Of a stretch of 64,000 bases of DNA, positions 43,503 through 51,974 are shown piece by piece. The stretch covers positions 1 to 64,000 of the forward strand of contig JBEKFZ010000007.1 of assembly GCA_050013075.1 (NCBI GenBank), in the 5' to 3' direction. The notes below the pieces were generated by a model. That model saw nothing but the letters and a program-made list of their open reading frames with translations, had not been told where the DNA came from and did not search any database. Position numbers and translations under genes: made by a program. This DNA comes from JBEKIK01 sp050013075 (lineage in GTDB: Bacteria > Planctomycetota > Planctomycetia > Pirellulales > Thermoguttaceae). Every line of letters begins with the position of its first letter. Position 1 is the stretch's first letter.

Positions 43503-43564
43503 CCGTGCGCTTCCTTGCTGATTTTTTAATTAGTGCCTGTAACTATCGCTTCCTTGCCGATATT

Positions 43565-44173
43565 TTAATTAAACATGTTCGTGCCGGTTATTAACTCGGT
43601 CACGCGGATGCAAAAATTGTCATTAAGCACGAGCACTTCGCCCCGGGCGACCAGGCGTCCGTTGACGAAAACATCGACGGGGTCGCCGGCCAATTTGTCC
43701 AGGGTAACGACCGATCCTTTGCGGAGCTTCAGCACGTCTTCGAGATACATGTGCGTGCGCCCGAGTTCGATCTTCAGGTTCAATTCCACGTCGCGCACCA
43801 GATCGAGCGTGGTTGTTTCGGTGGAGGCCGGCGCGCCGCTGAATTCCTGCAACTGGAAGGCCGAAACCCCTTGGGGCAAGACGTTATTGGCCGATGAATT
43901 GATGGATTCCAAGGCTTTTTCGGCCTGGTTTAGCAGGAACTCGATATCTTTTTCGGCCATGTTTCCTTCGCCGGCCAGCGGTTCGGGAGGCGGAACATTT
44001 ATTGTTTTCCCGTCCTGCTGAGATAAAGAATCCTCGCCGGGGTGAGACGCTGATGCGTCAGCCGGCGGGGGACTCTGGGGTGCGGCCGAACCGGCTGCCG
44101 GCGCGGCCGAACCCGCCGGTCGGCTCAGGAGCTTCTCGATTTCATCCTGACTTATTATTTTTTCGTCAGCCAT
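43565..44173 (-). CDS. fliN: Flagellar motor switch protein FliN
   Basis: 202 residues. The C-terminal 80 residues are a SpoA (C-ring) domain: RDVELNLKIELGRTHMYLED, VDVFVNGRLVARGEV, NFCIRVTEL. The N-terminal half is Ala/Pro-rich and carries a helical FliN-type segment (AEKDIEFLLNQAEKALESI). No separate FliM gene is found beside it, but nothing in this protein looks like a FliM chemotaxis-type core, so it is FliN, not a fusion. Confidence 0.9.
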   Translation of the reverse strand: MADEKIISQDEIEKLLSRPAGSAAPAAGSAAPQSPPPADASASHPGEDSLSQQDGKTINVPPPEPLAGEGNMAEKDIEFLLNQAEKALESINSSANNVLPQGVSAFQLQEFSGAPASTETTTLDLVRDVELNLKIELGRTHMYLEDVLKLRKGSVVTLDKLAGDPVDVFVNGRLVARGEVLVLNDNFCIRVTELITGTNMFN

Positions 44174-44200
44174 GGGAATCCATTCCTGGTTTGATGAGCT

Positions 44201-44776
44201 TTATTGTTCGATAAAAGAGAAATCGCTGAAAATGATGGTTTGCAGGAGTTGTTTGCCCAGCATCCGGTTGGTTTTATCCATGATTTTACGTTTTACCAGT
44301 CCCAAGCCCGCGTCGGTCAGATCGGTGATTTCGGAACTGCGGACCGTGACGATGACTTGTTCGCGGAAGCGATGCAGGTTTTCTTCCAAGCGAGTCATGA
44401 ATTCTTTTTGTTCCGCGGCGGCTACGGTTCCATAAAGGTGGAAATCGATCCGCAAAGTGGTGTTCGAGGCGGGCTGATAGGCCGTGACGTTGAATTCGCC
44501 TAAATCCACCTCTACCTGGCTGTTTGGTTCCTTTTCGGCTTCTTTCTTGGGAGTGGTTTTACTTTCCCCTTTGTTTTCCACGGCGGAGCCGGCCAAAGCG
44601 GCGGTTTCCGCGGTTTGCGGCAGGTACCAATACGCAACGGCGCATTCCACCGCGATTACCAAGACCACAAAGAATACAATTTTAATTTTACCAAACGAGT
44701 TTCTTTTGGTTGCCGCGGCTGGAGTTTGCTCCTCTGCTTGGGTGTTTTCGTTAGGGGCGGATGGTTCTTGGGCCAT
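44201..44776 (-). CDS. fliL: FliL-like flagellar basal-body protein
   Basis: 191 residues: N-terminal cytoplasmic tail, one membrane helix (KIVFFVVLVIAVECAVAYWYL, about 31-51), a Glu/Lys/Thr-rich linker and a periplasmic FliL-type domain (VDLGEFNVTAYQPAS ... LRIDFHLYGTV ... TDAGLGLVKRKIMDKTN). It associates with stators. In many bacteria it lies between motB and fliM; neither is here. Confidence 0.85.
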   Translation of the reverse strand: MAQEPSAPNENTQAEEQTPAAATKRNSFGKIKIVFFVVLVIAVECAVAYWYLPQTAETAALAGSAVENKGESKTTPKKEAEKEPNSQVEVDLGEFNVTAYQPASNTTLRIDFHLYGTVAAAEQKEFMTRLEENLHRFREQVIVTVRSSEITDLTDAGLGLVKRKIMDKTNRMLGKQLLQTIIFSDFSFIEQ

Positions 44777-45037
44777 GGTTGTCGACCGTTAAAAGGCTGC
44801 GTGCAATAATGGGATTCTATTTTTCCATCAATCTGAATGCGTCACCACGTGAAAAGTTTACGATATTCTTTGGATTCAGGAGTCAATCGGCGTGATATTG
44901 GTTTAGCTCGCGGGTTTCTGACGGATTTTCCTGCTTTATGGTTTGCAATGTCGTTTTTCGCCGGTTTTTTACGGCAAACCGGGACAAAAAGGCTGATGAT
45001 GATAGCTTTGTAAACTTTTGCGATCAAGGCCAATTAT

Positions 45038-45250
45038 TCAGCCGTCCAAACGGTTCGCCATCGGGGGTATCAGGTGCTTTGCCTGCTGATAGGCGACCGC
45101 GCGGCGCATGACTTCGTCCATTGATTCCGCCACTACCAGCCTCTGGCCGGTGGTAAGCGTGACAAAGGTGTCCGGCCTGGCTTCGACGTATTCGATCAAC
45201 TCGGCGTTGAGAATAAACGCCTCGCCCGAAAGCCGGGTCAGTTTGATCAT
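45038..45250 (-). CDS. flbD: FlbD family flagellar protein
   Basis: 70 residues of the FlbD type: MIKLTRLSGEAFILNAELIE, ARPDTFVTLTTGQRLVVAES. The start has a very strong AGGAGG 5 nt upstream, the best ribosome binding site in the locus. Small FlbD proteins (not the sigma-54 regulator of the same name) are conserved next to flgE and mot genes, function unknown. Confidence 0.88.
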   Translation of the reverse strand: MIKLTRLSGEAFILNAELIEYVEARPDTFVTLTTGQRLVVAESMDEVMRRAVAYQQAKHLIPPMANRLDG

Positions 45251-45295
45251 TTTTTACCTCCTCATAATCCAAATGTCATTTACTTAACCTTATCG

Positions 45296-45336
45296 CTACA
45301 ACTGCAGCAAGGTGTCGAGCATGGTTTGCACCGTAC
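45296..45336 (-). pseudogene. Duplicated 3' end of flgE (relic)
   Basis: About 40 bp match the last codons of flgE (45374-45413) with a 78-bp offset and a few mismatches. In minus-strand reading it gives TVQTMLDTLLQL then a stop, the same C-terminal helix as FlgE. It follows the real flgE stop without a start codon, so it looks like a partial tandem duplication or the remnant of a second hook-like gene. Confidence 0.75.
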
Positions 45337-45364
45337 TCAATTCAACGGTGGTAATGTTAGATTA

Positions 45365-47104
45365 TCAATAGGGCTGCAACTGCAGCAAGGTATCGAGCAT
45401 GGTTTGCACCGTGGTGATCACTTTGGTATTGGCGCGGTACATCGTGGAAGCCAAGATCAGCTTGATCAAGTTGCTGCCGACGTCGGTGTTCGAGAGTTCC
45501 ACTGCTCCGGACGTAACCGTGCCAATTCCGCTTTGGCCGGGAGTGCTATATATGGGCGTTCCCGAATTCGCGCCGGCGGTGTACAGGTTGTCGCCGGTTT
45601 GCATCAAACCGTTGGGATTGATGAAATTAGCCAATACTACCTGTCCGAGAGTACGTTTAGCGTTGTTGCTGAACACGCCGGTTATGAGGCCGTCGGAGCC
45701 GATAGTATAACTGCTCAGCGTGCCCGGTCCGCAGCCGTCTTGCGTCGGGTTGTTGAAAGTGCTGGTGGTCACCGACAGGCCGGAGACGCCACTGAAATCC
45801 AAGGTTATTACCAGGGGTTTTGTCGAGGCGACGTAATCGCGATTGATGGAGATGGTGTCGGGCGAAACGGAAATGACGTTGCCATTCGAGTCAAAGGTAA
45901 TGAGTCCCGTTCCCACGGCGACCTGAGCGGAACCCGTGGTTTGATTGGCCGTTGAATCGGCGAACCAGCGGTAGGTGGTGGTCGTGCTGCTGGTGCTTTG
46001 CAGAACGGCGGTCACGGTGACGTTGCAAGCAATGCCCAGCGAATCGTAGACTTGAAAGCCGACCGCGGCGCACTGTCCCACGCCGTCCTGGACCGTGGAA
46101 AAGGGCAAGTCGACCGCCCCGGCTATGGTGCTGCCGTTCGGAGTTAATGTAAGTGAACTGATGGCAACGTCGTTATCCACGCCGTTGTTGCCGACGACGG
46201 TGATTTTACCGCTGATTATTTGCGCGCCGGCCGTATATGGGCTACTCGGGTCGGCCACGTTTTTTGAAGTGGGAATGCCGCTGCCCGTTTGAATGCCCAG
46301 GGTTTGATTGATAAATGTCAGCAAATCGCCGACGGTCGAGGTGGCGGTAATGGTATAAGCATTGCTCAAGTCCTTGGAGCCTTTCCCTTCGGTGACATTA
46401 AGCGTGCCCGTGCTACTAAAAACATTTACATAAGTAGAGGTCGTGTTGTCGTATTTAGTGACGTTGGTGAGCAATGTGGAATCCGAGATCAGGGTTCCTC
46501 CGGTGGTTCCATTATAGAGCTTATCGGTATCAAGGACGGTGGCCGTGTCGGCGATAGAGCCGCTGGGCGAGAGGGTGCCCGTCAAAGTGACATTCTTCGT
46601 CGCCTGGGCCACCATTTTTGTTCCCAAGGGGATAGTGAGCGGCGCCAACGAGGTCGTTATGAGATTGAAGTCGCTGTTGACGGTGTATCCCAACACTTGA
46701 TTGCCGCTGGCCGTGATCAATTGGTTGTTGGAATCCAAGGTGAATTCGCCGTCGCGAGTATAGGCATAACTGCCGTCGCTCTGCTGGATTATGAAAAAAC
46801 CGTTGCCTTGAATGGCCATGTCCGTGGTGGTAGAGTTGTTCGACACCGTGCCTTCAGTAAAGTCGGCCGTGATGGAGGCGAGTGTAGTGCCCAACCCGAC
46901 TTGGATCGGGTTGGTGCCCCCGTTTGAAGCCGTTGGACTGGAACCGGTACTATATGTTTGCGAGAATTGGGTGGCAAAGGAGACGGACGATTCCTTGAAA
47001 CCAACCGTGCTCGAGTTGGCCAGGTTGTTGCCCACCACGTCGATCGTCGTCTCCGATCCGGTCAGGCCGGTCAACGCCGTACTTAGGGCTGATGCAAGAC
47101 CCAT
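45365..47104 (-). CDS. flgE: Flagellar hook protein FlgE
   Basis: 579 residues. N-terminal flagellar rod/hook motif (LTGLTGSETTIDVVGNNLANSSTVGFKES, in parts LTGLTGSETTIDVVGNNLAN and STVGFKES), DMAIQGNGFFIIQQSDG, and the C-terminal helix AVELSNTDVGSNLIKLILASTMYRANTKVI (in parts ELSNTDVGSNLIKLI, STMYRANTKV). The middle is Ser/Thr/Val-rich, a longer variable domain than in E. coli. Preceded by flgD. Confidence 0.93.
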   Translation of the reverse strand: MGLASALSTALTGLTGSETTIDVVGNNLANSSTVGFKESSVSFATQFSQTYSTGSSPTASNGGTNPIQVGLGTTLASITADFTEGTVSNNSTTTDMAIQGNGFFIIQQSDGSYAYTRDGEFTLDSNNQLITASGNQVLGYTVNSDFNLITTSLAPLTIPLGTKMVAQATKNVTLTGTLSPSGSIADTATVLDTDKLYNGTTGGTLISDSTLLTNVTKYDNTTSTYVNVFSSTGTLNVTEGKGSKDLSNAYTITATSTVGDLLTFINQTLGIQTGSGIPTSKNVADPSSPYTAGAQIISGKITVVGNNGVDNDVAISSLTLTPNGSTIAGAVDLPFSTVQDGVGQCAAVGFQVYDSLGIACNVTVTAVLQSTSSTTTTYRWFADSTANQTTGSAQVAVGTGLITFDSNGNVISVSPDTISINRDYVASTKPLVITLDFSGVSGLSVTTSTFNNPTQDGCGPGTLSSYTIGSDGLITGVFSNNAKRTLGQVVLANFINPNGLMQTGDNLYTAGANSGTPIYSTPGQSGIGTVTSGAVELSNTDVGSNLIKLILASTMYRANTKVITTVQTMLDTLLQLQPY

Positions 47105-47139
47105 TGTTTATCTCCTATTTTGAATTTAGTTTTCGATAT

Positions 47140-47562
47140 CTATTTGGCGGCCTGGATGTTAGTGATGTTAGCCAGGCTGACGCTTTCACTGCCGACGCAC
47201 GCATAAACCGTGCTATTGCTGACCTTGACTGAATCCACGGTGCCGGTGACCGTAGCGCCGCTGTTGTTTGTGCCCGTTATCGTGCTCTTCAGCAGCGAGC
47301 TTCCCGTATACAACTGCTGTTGCAGCTTCAACGAAGAAAGGGTATTGCTAAGGTCATCATTGGATTTGATGGCCTTGATTTCACTGACCTGGGTGAGAAT
47401 ATCGCTGGTACTGGTCGGATCGAGGGGATCCTGGTTCTGCAATTCAGTCAATAAGAGCTTGAGAAAGTCGTTTGTGTCAAGGTTGAGAGAATCGCTGGTG
47501 ACGCTTGAGGAAGAGGTGGTTGCGGTGCTGGAAGCGGAGGATAAGATCGAGGCAGTGCTCAT
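47140..47562 (-). CDS. flgD: Flagellar hook capping protein FlgD
   Basis: 140 residues with the FlgD core NDFLKLLLTELQNQDPLDP and LTQVSEIKAIKSNDDLSNTL; the hydrophobic-poor N-terminus is Ser/Thr-rich. At the C-terminus only a short VTGTVDSVKVS part is present, so the Ig/tudor-like domain of longer FlgD proteins is mostly missing. It directs hook polymerisation. Confidence 0.88.
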   Translation of the reverse strand: MSTASILSSASSTATTSSSSVTSDSLNLDTNDFLKLLLTELQNQDPLDPTSTSDILTQVSEIKAIKSNDDLSNTLSSLKLQQQLYTGSSLLKSTITGTNNSGATVTGTVDSVKVSNSTVYACVGSESVSLANITNIQAAK

Positions 47563-47633
47563 GTGCGTGATTCCTTGAATGGTTAAGGTGTTTATGTGGT
47601 TATTTTAATCAGCTTCCTTGGGGAAGCGTATTT

Positions 47634-49226
47634 TCATACAACGACGTTTAATTGGCCGCTGTGATCGGCGACAAATGCGGCTCCCGCGGATGTCGTCTCC
47701 GCCGCGGCGTTTTCCTCGGTTTGAGGTTGCGAAGGGCGATAACCGCCGCCGCTCGAGCCGGTTTCAGCCTGATCGGTCGTTTGTTGGGACATGCCGCCGG
47801 AGGACGGATCGCGCAAATCCACGTCGAATTTCTGGATTTTGATGTTCTGCTGGGCAAGCCGGTCGCGCAGGGCGGGCAGATTTTCCAAGAGCAAGTTCTT
47901 CGCTTCCTTGGTTTCCGCTTCGAGGCGGGCCTTCATCACGCCTTTGCTCACGGTTATTTCCATGCGCACCGAACCGAGTTCCGGCGGACTTAGTTTCAGC
48001 CGCAAGGTCCCCCCTTTATCGCTCATGGCCGCGAAAGCCTGCTCGACCCTTTGCACGAATCGCGTGCCATCCACTTGCGATCCGGTTTCGTCGCCGTTGC
48101 CCTGCGAGGCAGCCGCCGTTGTTTTGGCCGCCGACTGCTCGAGCTGCGGCGACGCGTTTACGGAATTGGCGGATTTGTCGTTTGAAACCGCTTTGGCCGT
48201 AAGCGCATCGATTTTGTCTTCAGCCGACGTGGTCGGCGTTGGGACCGCATTTACCGCCGCCTGCAAAGCCGCGGAGTTGACGGTCGCGGCCCCCGCGGAC
48301 GCATTTTGGGAAACGACCGAAGAATCAGTCGTTTCGGCGATACCGGCGGCGGACGGCTCGCTATTATCGCCTTGACGGGCGGTTTTTTCTTGCGCGTCGC
48401 GCGATTGCGTGGAATTATCTTTCGATGTCTTTGCGGCGGAGGTTTTGCCTTTTTGGGAGGTCGATGCGGTTTCGTCTGCCTGTGCCGCCGATGATTCCCC
48501 CGCGTTTTTCTCTTCCTCGAGGGCGGAGTTTTTCGATGTTTTTTCCTTTATGGACGCGGATACTGATGTTTCTTCCTTCGCGCCGGCGGTTTGCGACGTG
48601 TTCGCGGTCAACGATTCGGTCTTGGATAACGAGCTTGAGCCGGATAAAGTATTTGTCTTTGTGTCTTTGCAGGCAACCTGCTCCGCTTCCATCGACGAGG
48701 CGTCGTCTTCCGAGGGCGAATTGTTTTTTACGTTGGCGGCATCGGAGTTTATTTGCGCGTTAACATTATTTTGGTTCGTATCCGTCGAAGGAGAATCGCC
48801 ATCGTCGTGTTTGTCTTTTTCATTGGCCGCTTGGCCCTTATTGGTTTGAACAACCGTTTTTCCCTGTTCCACCGGATTGCCGTTTGACGCTTGCCGACAT
48901 TCGGACGCGGAACGGTCATCTTTTTTAGCGGATTTCGCGCCATCAGTATTATTGACGTCATTATTAACGTCTTCTTCGTTATTTTCCCGGGGCGGCGCCG
49001 TGGAGGAATACGATTCTTCGGCCCGCTGAGCCGATGGCTGCCCGGCGTTGCCCGCCGAGACGCTCCTACCGTTGTTGCCGGCGTCGGTGGAATAATACCG
49101 TGCTCGCTGCAAGTAATCGTCGAACGATCCGCCGGCGCCGGAGCGAGTATTTGCCGCGCCCGGTTCGGCCAGGGCCGTGTCCAGCGAGGGCAATCCGATT
49201 AATTGATTAAGATCGATATTTGACAT
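47634..49226 (-). CDS. fliK: Flagellar hook-length control protein FliK
   Basis: 530 residues. The C-terminal Flg_hook domain is clear: GGTLRLKLSPPELGSVRMEI, then LLENLPALRDRLAQQNIKIQ and DVDLRD. The remaining about 370 residues are low-complexity, rich in Ser, Asn, Asp, Glu, Ala and Lys, typical for the disordered ruler part. Acts with FlhB to stop hook growth. Confidence 0.85.
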   Translation of the reverse strand: MSNIDLNQLIGLPSLDTALAEPGAANTRSGAGGSFDDYLQRARYYSTDAGNNGRSVSAGNAGQPSAQRAEESYSSTAPPRENNEEDVNNDVNNTDGAKSAKKDDRSASECRQASNGNPVEQGKTVVQTNKGQAANEKDKHDDGDSPSTDTNQNNVNAQINSDAANVKNNSPSEDDASSMEAEQVACKDTKTNTLSGSSSLSKTESLTANTSQTAGAKEETSVSASIKEKTSKNSALEEEKNAGESSAAQADETASTSQKGKTSAAKTSKDNSTQSRDAQEKTARQGDNSEPSAAGIAETTDSSVVSQNASAGAATVNSAALQAAVNAVPTPTTSAEDKIDALTAKAVSNDKSANSVNASPQLEQSAAKTTAAASQGNGDETGSQVDGTRFVQRVEQAFAAMSDKGGTLRLKLSPPELGSVRMEITVSKGVMKARLEAETKEAKNLLLENLPALRDRLAQQNIKIQKFDVDLRDPSSGGMSQQTTDQAETGSSGGGYRPSQPQTEENAAAETTSAGAAFVADHSGQLNVVV

Positions 49227-49237
49227 GGCGGCGATTT

Positions 49238-49933
49238 TTATAGTTGTGAGGTTTTTAATTGTTCCAGTTGTTTGCGGGTATTTTCGGGCAGGTTGGCGGA
49301 AGGCAAGCCGACTCGGATGCGGCGCAAGACTTCGCTCAGTTTTTCCAATTCCTCGGCCGTTTTGAATTCGCCGAGGATCTTGGCGCGCTTGGCGTCGGGC
49401 ATGGGCGAAAGCAACGTCACCGCGTCGTCGATTTCCTTATTTTCCAACATATCCAGGATCAAGGCCTTGGCCTGTTTGGGCTTCAGGTTTTCCAGCGTGC
49501 TGCGCACTTCCTCTTTGCCGGAGGCCGCCGACCCTTCGCGCATTGACAACAATTGGGCGTCGAATTCGTCTCGCAGCCGCTTGTAACTTTTCCTGTCTTC
49601 AGCCAGTTTGGTCTGCTCAAGTTGCAGTTGGGAAAGGCCGTTGCGCAGTTCCTGTTCGCGGAGTTCCAGGTTTCGGCTTTTTATTGCCCGGGTTTCCAGG
49701 ATTTGATCGAAAGACGGCTGTTCGGAAGATTTTTCTTCCGCGCCTTTGGCTTGCGTGGGCAGAGTTTCCGCCGGCTGAATGCCTTGGGCCGCGGCAATAA
49801 TCCGCAGCCAGCGCTGGTCGTCGATTTTCCAGGCGGAAATCAAGTACGTCATTATGATGACTAGGGAAAACATCGTGCCGACACATGCGTACACAAACAT
49901 TATCCATGCGCCGCCGAGTAATCGCTTGATCAT
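49238..49933 (-). CDS. MotE-like flagellar coiled-coil protein
   Basis: 231 residues: N-terminal membrane helix (about 10-34), a charged coiled-coil middle, and a C-terminal all-helical segment (LENLKPKQAKALILDMLENKEIDDAVTLLSPM, in parts LKPKQAKALILDML, DDAVTLLSPMPDAKRAKILGEF) like the MgtE-N/FliG-like fold found in MotE and SpeE-type partners. It overlaps fliJ by 4 bp, so the two are translationally coupled. Assignment as MotE-like is from architecture. Confidence 0.7.
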   Translation of the reverse strand: MIKRLLGGAWIMFVYACVGTMFSLVIIMTYLISAWKIDDQRWLRIIAAAQGIQPAETLPTQAKGAEEKSSEQPSFDQILETRAIKSRNLELREQELRNGLSQLQLEQTKLAEDRKSYKRLRDEFDAQLLSMREGSAASGKEEVRSTLENLKPKQAKALILDMLENKEIDDAVTLLSPMPDAKRAKILGEFKTAEELEKLSEVLRRIRVGLPSANLPENTRKQLEQLKTSQL

Positions 49934-50385
49934 ACGACTTCCTCCGCCGCCGCGGTCTGGAGCCGGGCTACTTCATCCAAACGTTTGATATCCAAGCGGT
50001 TTTCCGCCTGGTTGTATTGTTCGAGTTGGCGTTCGCGCAACTTCTCCAGAACGCGCACTTCGCGGTTCGCGGCAAGCAAGGCCACGCGCCTGCGCTCGAT
50101 TTCGGCGGCCAGTCTTCCCCGCTGTTCGTTCAAGTGACGCTGTTGGAGTTTCAAGATGATTTCGTAACGCTGGGCCTCGATCAGCCGGTCGATATCGATC
50201 GTGCCCGGCCCGGCGGCCTTGCGGCACTGGTCTTCGAGGGAGTTCAATTCGGTTCGCGTCTGCTCCAAGAGTTTGTTAAGCACGTCGTCTGCCCGATAGG
50301 CTTGTGCCAATTCGGCGCGGCGCTCGTCGCGAACGGCCTCGCGGAGTTTCAGGAGCGTCGCCAAACGGAACTTGAATCGCGCCAT
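49930..50385 (-). CDS. fliJ: Flagellar export chaperone FliJ
   Basis: 151 residues, almost entirely a helical coiled coil: RFKFRLATLLKLREAVRDER at the start is typical of FliJ, and the C-terminus has LREREL-like heptads. FliJ binds FliI and the export gate. The gene follows fliI by 101 bp (with hairpin repeats) and overlaps the next gene. Confidence 0.85.
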   Translation of the reverse strand: MARFKFRLATLLKLREAVRDERRAELAQAYRADDVLNKLLEQTRTELNSLEDQCRKAAGPGTIDIDRLIEAQRYEIILKLQQRHLNEQRGRLAAEIERRRVALLAANREVRVLEKLRERQLEQYNQAENRLDIKRLDEVARLQTAAAEEVV

Positions 50386-50409
50386 GTCTTGAAAATCCTA
50401 CTTTGTGTC

Positions 50410-50491
50410 ATTTAGCCCGCCGTGAGTACAGGGCTACTTAGCGGCGAATGAATGGGTTGGTTTCCCCCGTTGTATTCAGCGGGGGCTAAAT
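50410..50491. repeat. Two CCCCGCTG-type hairpins, one supplying the fliI stop
   Basis: TTTAGCCCGCCGTGAGTACAGGGCTA (50411-50436) and CCCCCGTTGTATTCAGCGGGGGCTAAA (50464-50490). The stop codon of fliI (CTA on the plus strand, 50486-50488) is the TAG of the conserved TTTAGCCCC end of the second element. Confidence 0.8.
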
Positions 50492-51832
50492 ATTTGGTCC
50501 TTGTTTTTGCGGTTGGGCGTTGAGGCGGGCGGTAATTTGTTTATGCAACTGAATCAATTTGGCGCGGGCGTCTTCGATGTTCGACGGTTGCTGCACCGCT
50601 TGCCGCAGGAAGCGGTTCAGTTCGTCCTGCATTTCCACGGCCACGTCGACGAGTTTGTTGCTGCCGCGGCGATAAGCGCCGATGGAGATCAGATCTTCGT
50701 GCTCGCGGTAGGACGCCAGCAGTTCGCGGATGGTCATTGCCGCTTGAAGATGTTCCTCGTCGGCCACTTCGATCATCAAACGGCTGAGGCTTTCCAGCAC
50801 GTCGACGGCCGGATAATGGTTTTTCGAGGCCAGCCGGCGCGAAAGCCAGGTATGCCCGTCCAATAGGCCGCGCACCGCGTCGCTGATCGGCTCGTTGGGA
50901 TCGTCGGCCTCGACTAGAACCGCGAAAAAAGCGGTGATGCTGCCTTGCGGGCTTCGCCCGGCGCGCTCCACGAACTTGGGAAGGACCGCGAAAACCGAAG
51001 GCGGGTACCCGCGGGTCGCCGGCGGCTCGCCCGCCGCCAGGCCGATTTCGCGCTGTGCAAGCGCGAATCGCGTCAACGAGTCCATCAACAGCAAGACGTC
51101 TTTTCCCTGGTCGCGAAAGTATTCGGCAACCGCCATTGCCGTGGCGCCCGCTTGGGTGCGCAACAAGGGCGGCTCGTTGCTGGTGGCCACGACGACCACG
51201 CTTTTGGCCAAACCGGTTGGTCCAAGGTCGCGCTCGATAAATTCGTTCACTTCGCGGCCGCGTTCGCCGATCAGGGCGATTACGTTTACATCGGCGGCGG
51301 TGTACCGGGCCATCATGCCCAGAAGCACGCTTTTTCCCACGCCGGAGCCGGCGAAAATGCCCATCCGCTGCCCTTTTCCGCAAGTTATCAGGCCGTCGAT
51401 GGAGCGCACGCCGGTGGAAAGCGGTTCGCGGATTCGCGGTCGGGCGCAGGGATGCGGCGGGCGCCGGTTGAACGACGTGCGATCGTGCAACACCGGCTGG
51501 GGCTTGCCGTCCACGGCGTTTCCTTGGGCGTCGAACACCCTGCCCAACATTTCCGGCCCCACGCGCAACCAGCGGGTGGTCCGGGCCAGGCGCACGCGAT
51601 TGCCGTGGCGCACGCCGCTGGATTCGCTAAAAGGGTAAAGCAGGGTCAACTCGTCGCGAAAGCCGATTACCTCGGCCATTAGCGGCCCGCCGGTTTCGCG
51701 CTGGATTTCAGCCAGGGCGCCGACCGGCGCGGGAAAACCCGCCGCGGCCACGGTCATGCCGACCGTCCGCGACACGGTGCCCATGAGCGCCGTGGGCATC
51801 ATGCCTTCGAGTTGTTCTTCGATGTTGAGCAT
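50486..51832 (-). CDS. fliI: Flagellum-specific ATPase FliI
   Basis: 448 residues. Walker A AGSGVGKS (161-168), LIGERGREVNEFIERDLG, DVLLLMDSLTRFALAQREIGLAAGEPPATRGYPPSVF (in parts DVLLLMDSLTRFA, GEPPATRGYPPSVF) and GSITAFFAVLVE. It energises substrate unfolding or delivery. Order fliF-fliG-fliH-fliI-fliJ is the conventional one. A 5-bp stretch of the leader is GGGCAGT-type repeat. Confidence 0.95.
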   Translation of the reverse strand: MLNIEEQLEGMMPTALMGTVSRTVGMTVAAAGFPAPVGALAEIQRETGGPLMAEVIGFRDELTLLYPFSESSGVRHGNRVRLARTTRWLRVGPEMLGRVFDAQGNAVDGKPQPVLHDRTSFNRRPPHPCARPRIREPLSTGVRSIDGLITCGKGQRMGIFAGSGVGKSVLLGMMARYTAADVNVIALIGERGREVNEFIERDLGPTGLAKSVVVVATSNEPPLLRTQAGATAMAVAEYFRDQGKDVLLLMDSLTRFALAQREIGLAAGEPPATRGYPPSVFAVLPKFVERAGRSPQGSITAFFAVLVEADDPNEPISDAVRGLLDGHTWLSRRLASKNHYPAVDVLESLSRLMIEVADEEHLQAAMTIRELLASYREHEDLISIGAYRRGSNKLVDVAVEMQDELNRFLRQAVQQPSNIEDARAKLIQLHKQITARLNAQPQKQGPNI

Positions 51833-51837
51833 TGATA

Positions 51838-51974
51838 GTGGTCAGTGGGCGGTGAGGGGTGGGCAGTTTACTGCCCACTTGAATGTAAATGTATTTGCGA
51901 AACCGCAAGCAGTTTTAATGGTTTATTCAAAATCCGACATTCATTTTTTTTCATCCTTCATCCTTCATCCTTCA
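51838..51974. repeat. Composite: GGGCAGT hairpin, palindrome, CATCCTT array
   Basis: GTCAGTGGGCGGTGAGGGGTGGGCAGT with the GTGGGCAGT/ACTGCCCAC hairpin (51860-51880), palindrome copy (51899-51916, slightly degenerate: GCAGTTTT), spacer, and CATCCTT x4 (51951-51978). It sits between fliI and fliH; a transcript reading fliH to fliI would read stop, GGATGAA array, palindrome, hairpin, start. Confidence 0.9.

Noticed and set aside
43565..44173. FliN as a FliM-FliN fusion
   Set aside because: Only one SpoA domain and a low-complexity N-terminus are present; no FliM core.
44842..45033. 63-residue ORF between flbD and fliL
   Set aside because: TTG start, no ribosome site, no mot-like membrane pattern; probably chance.
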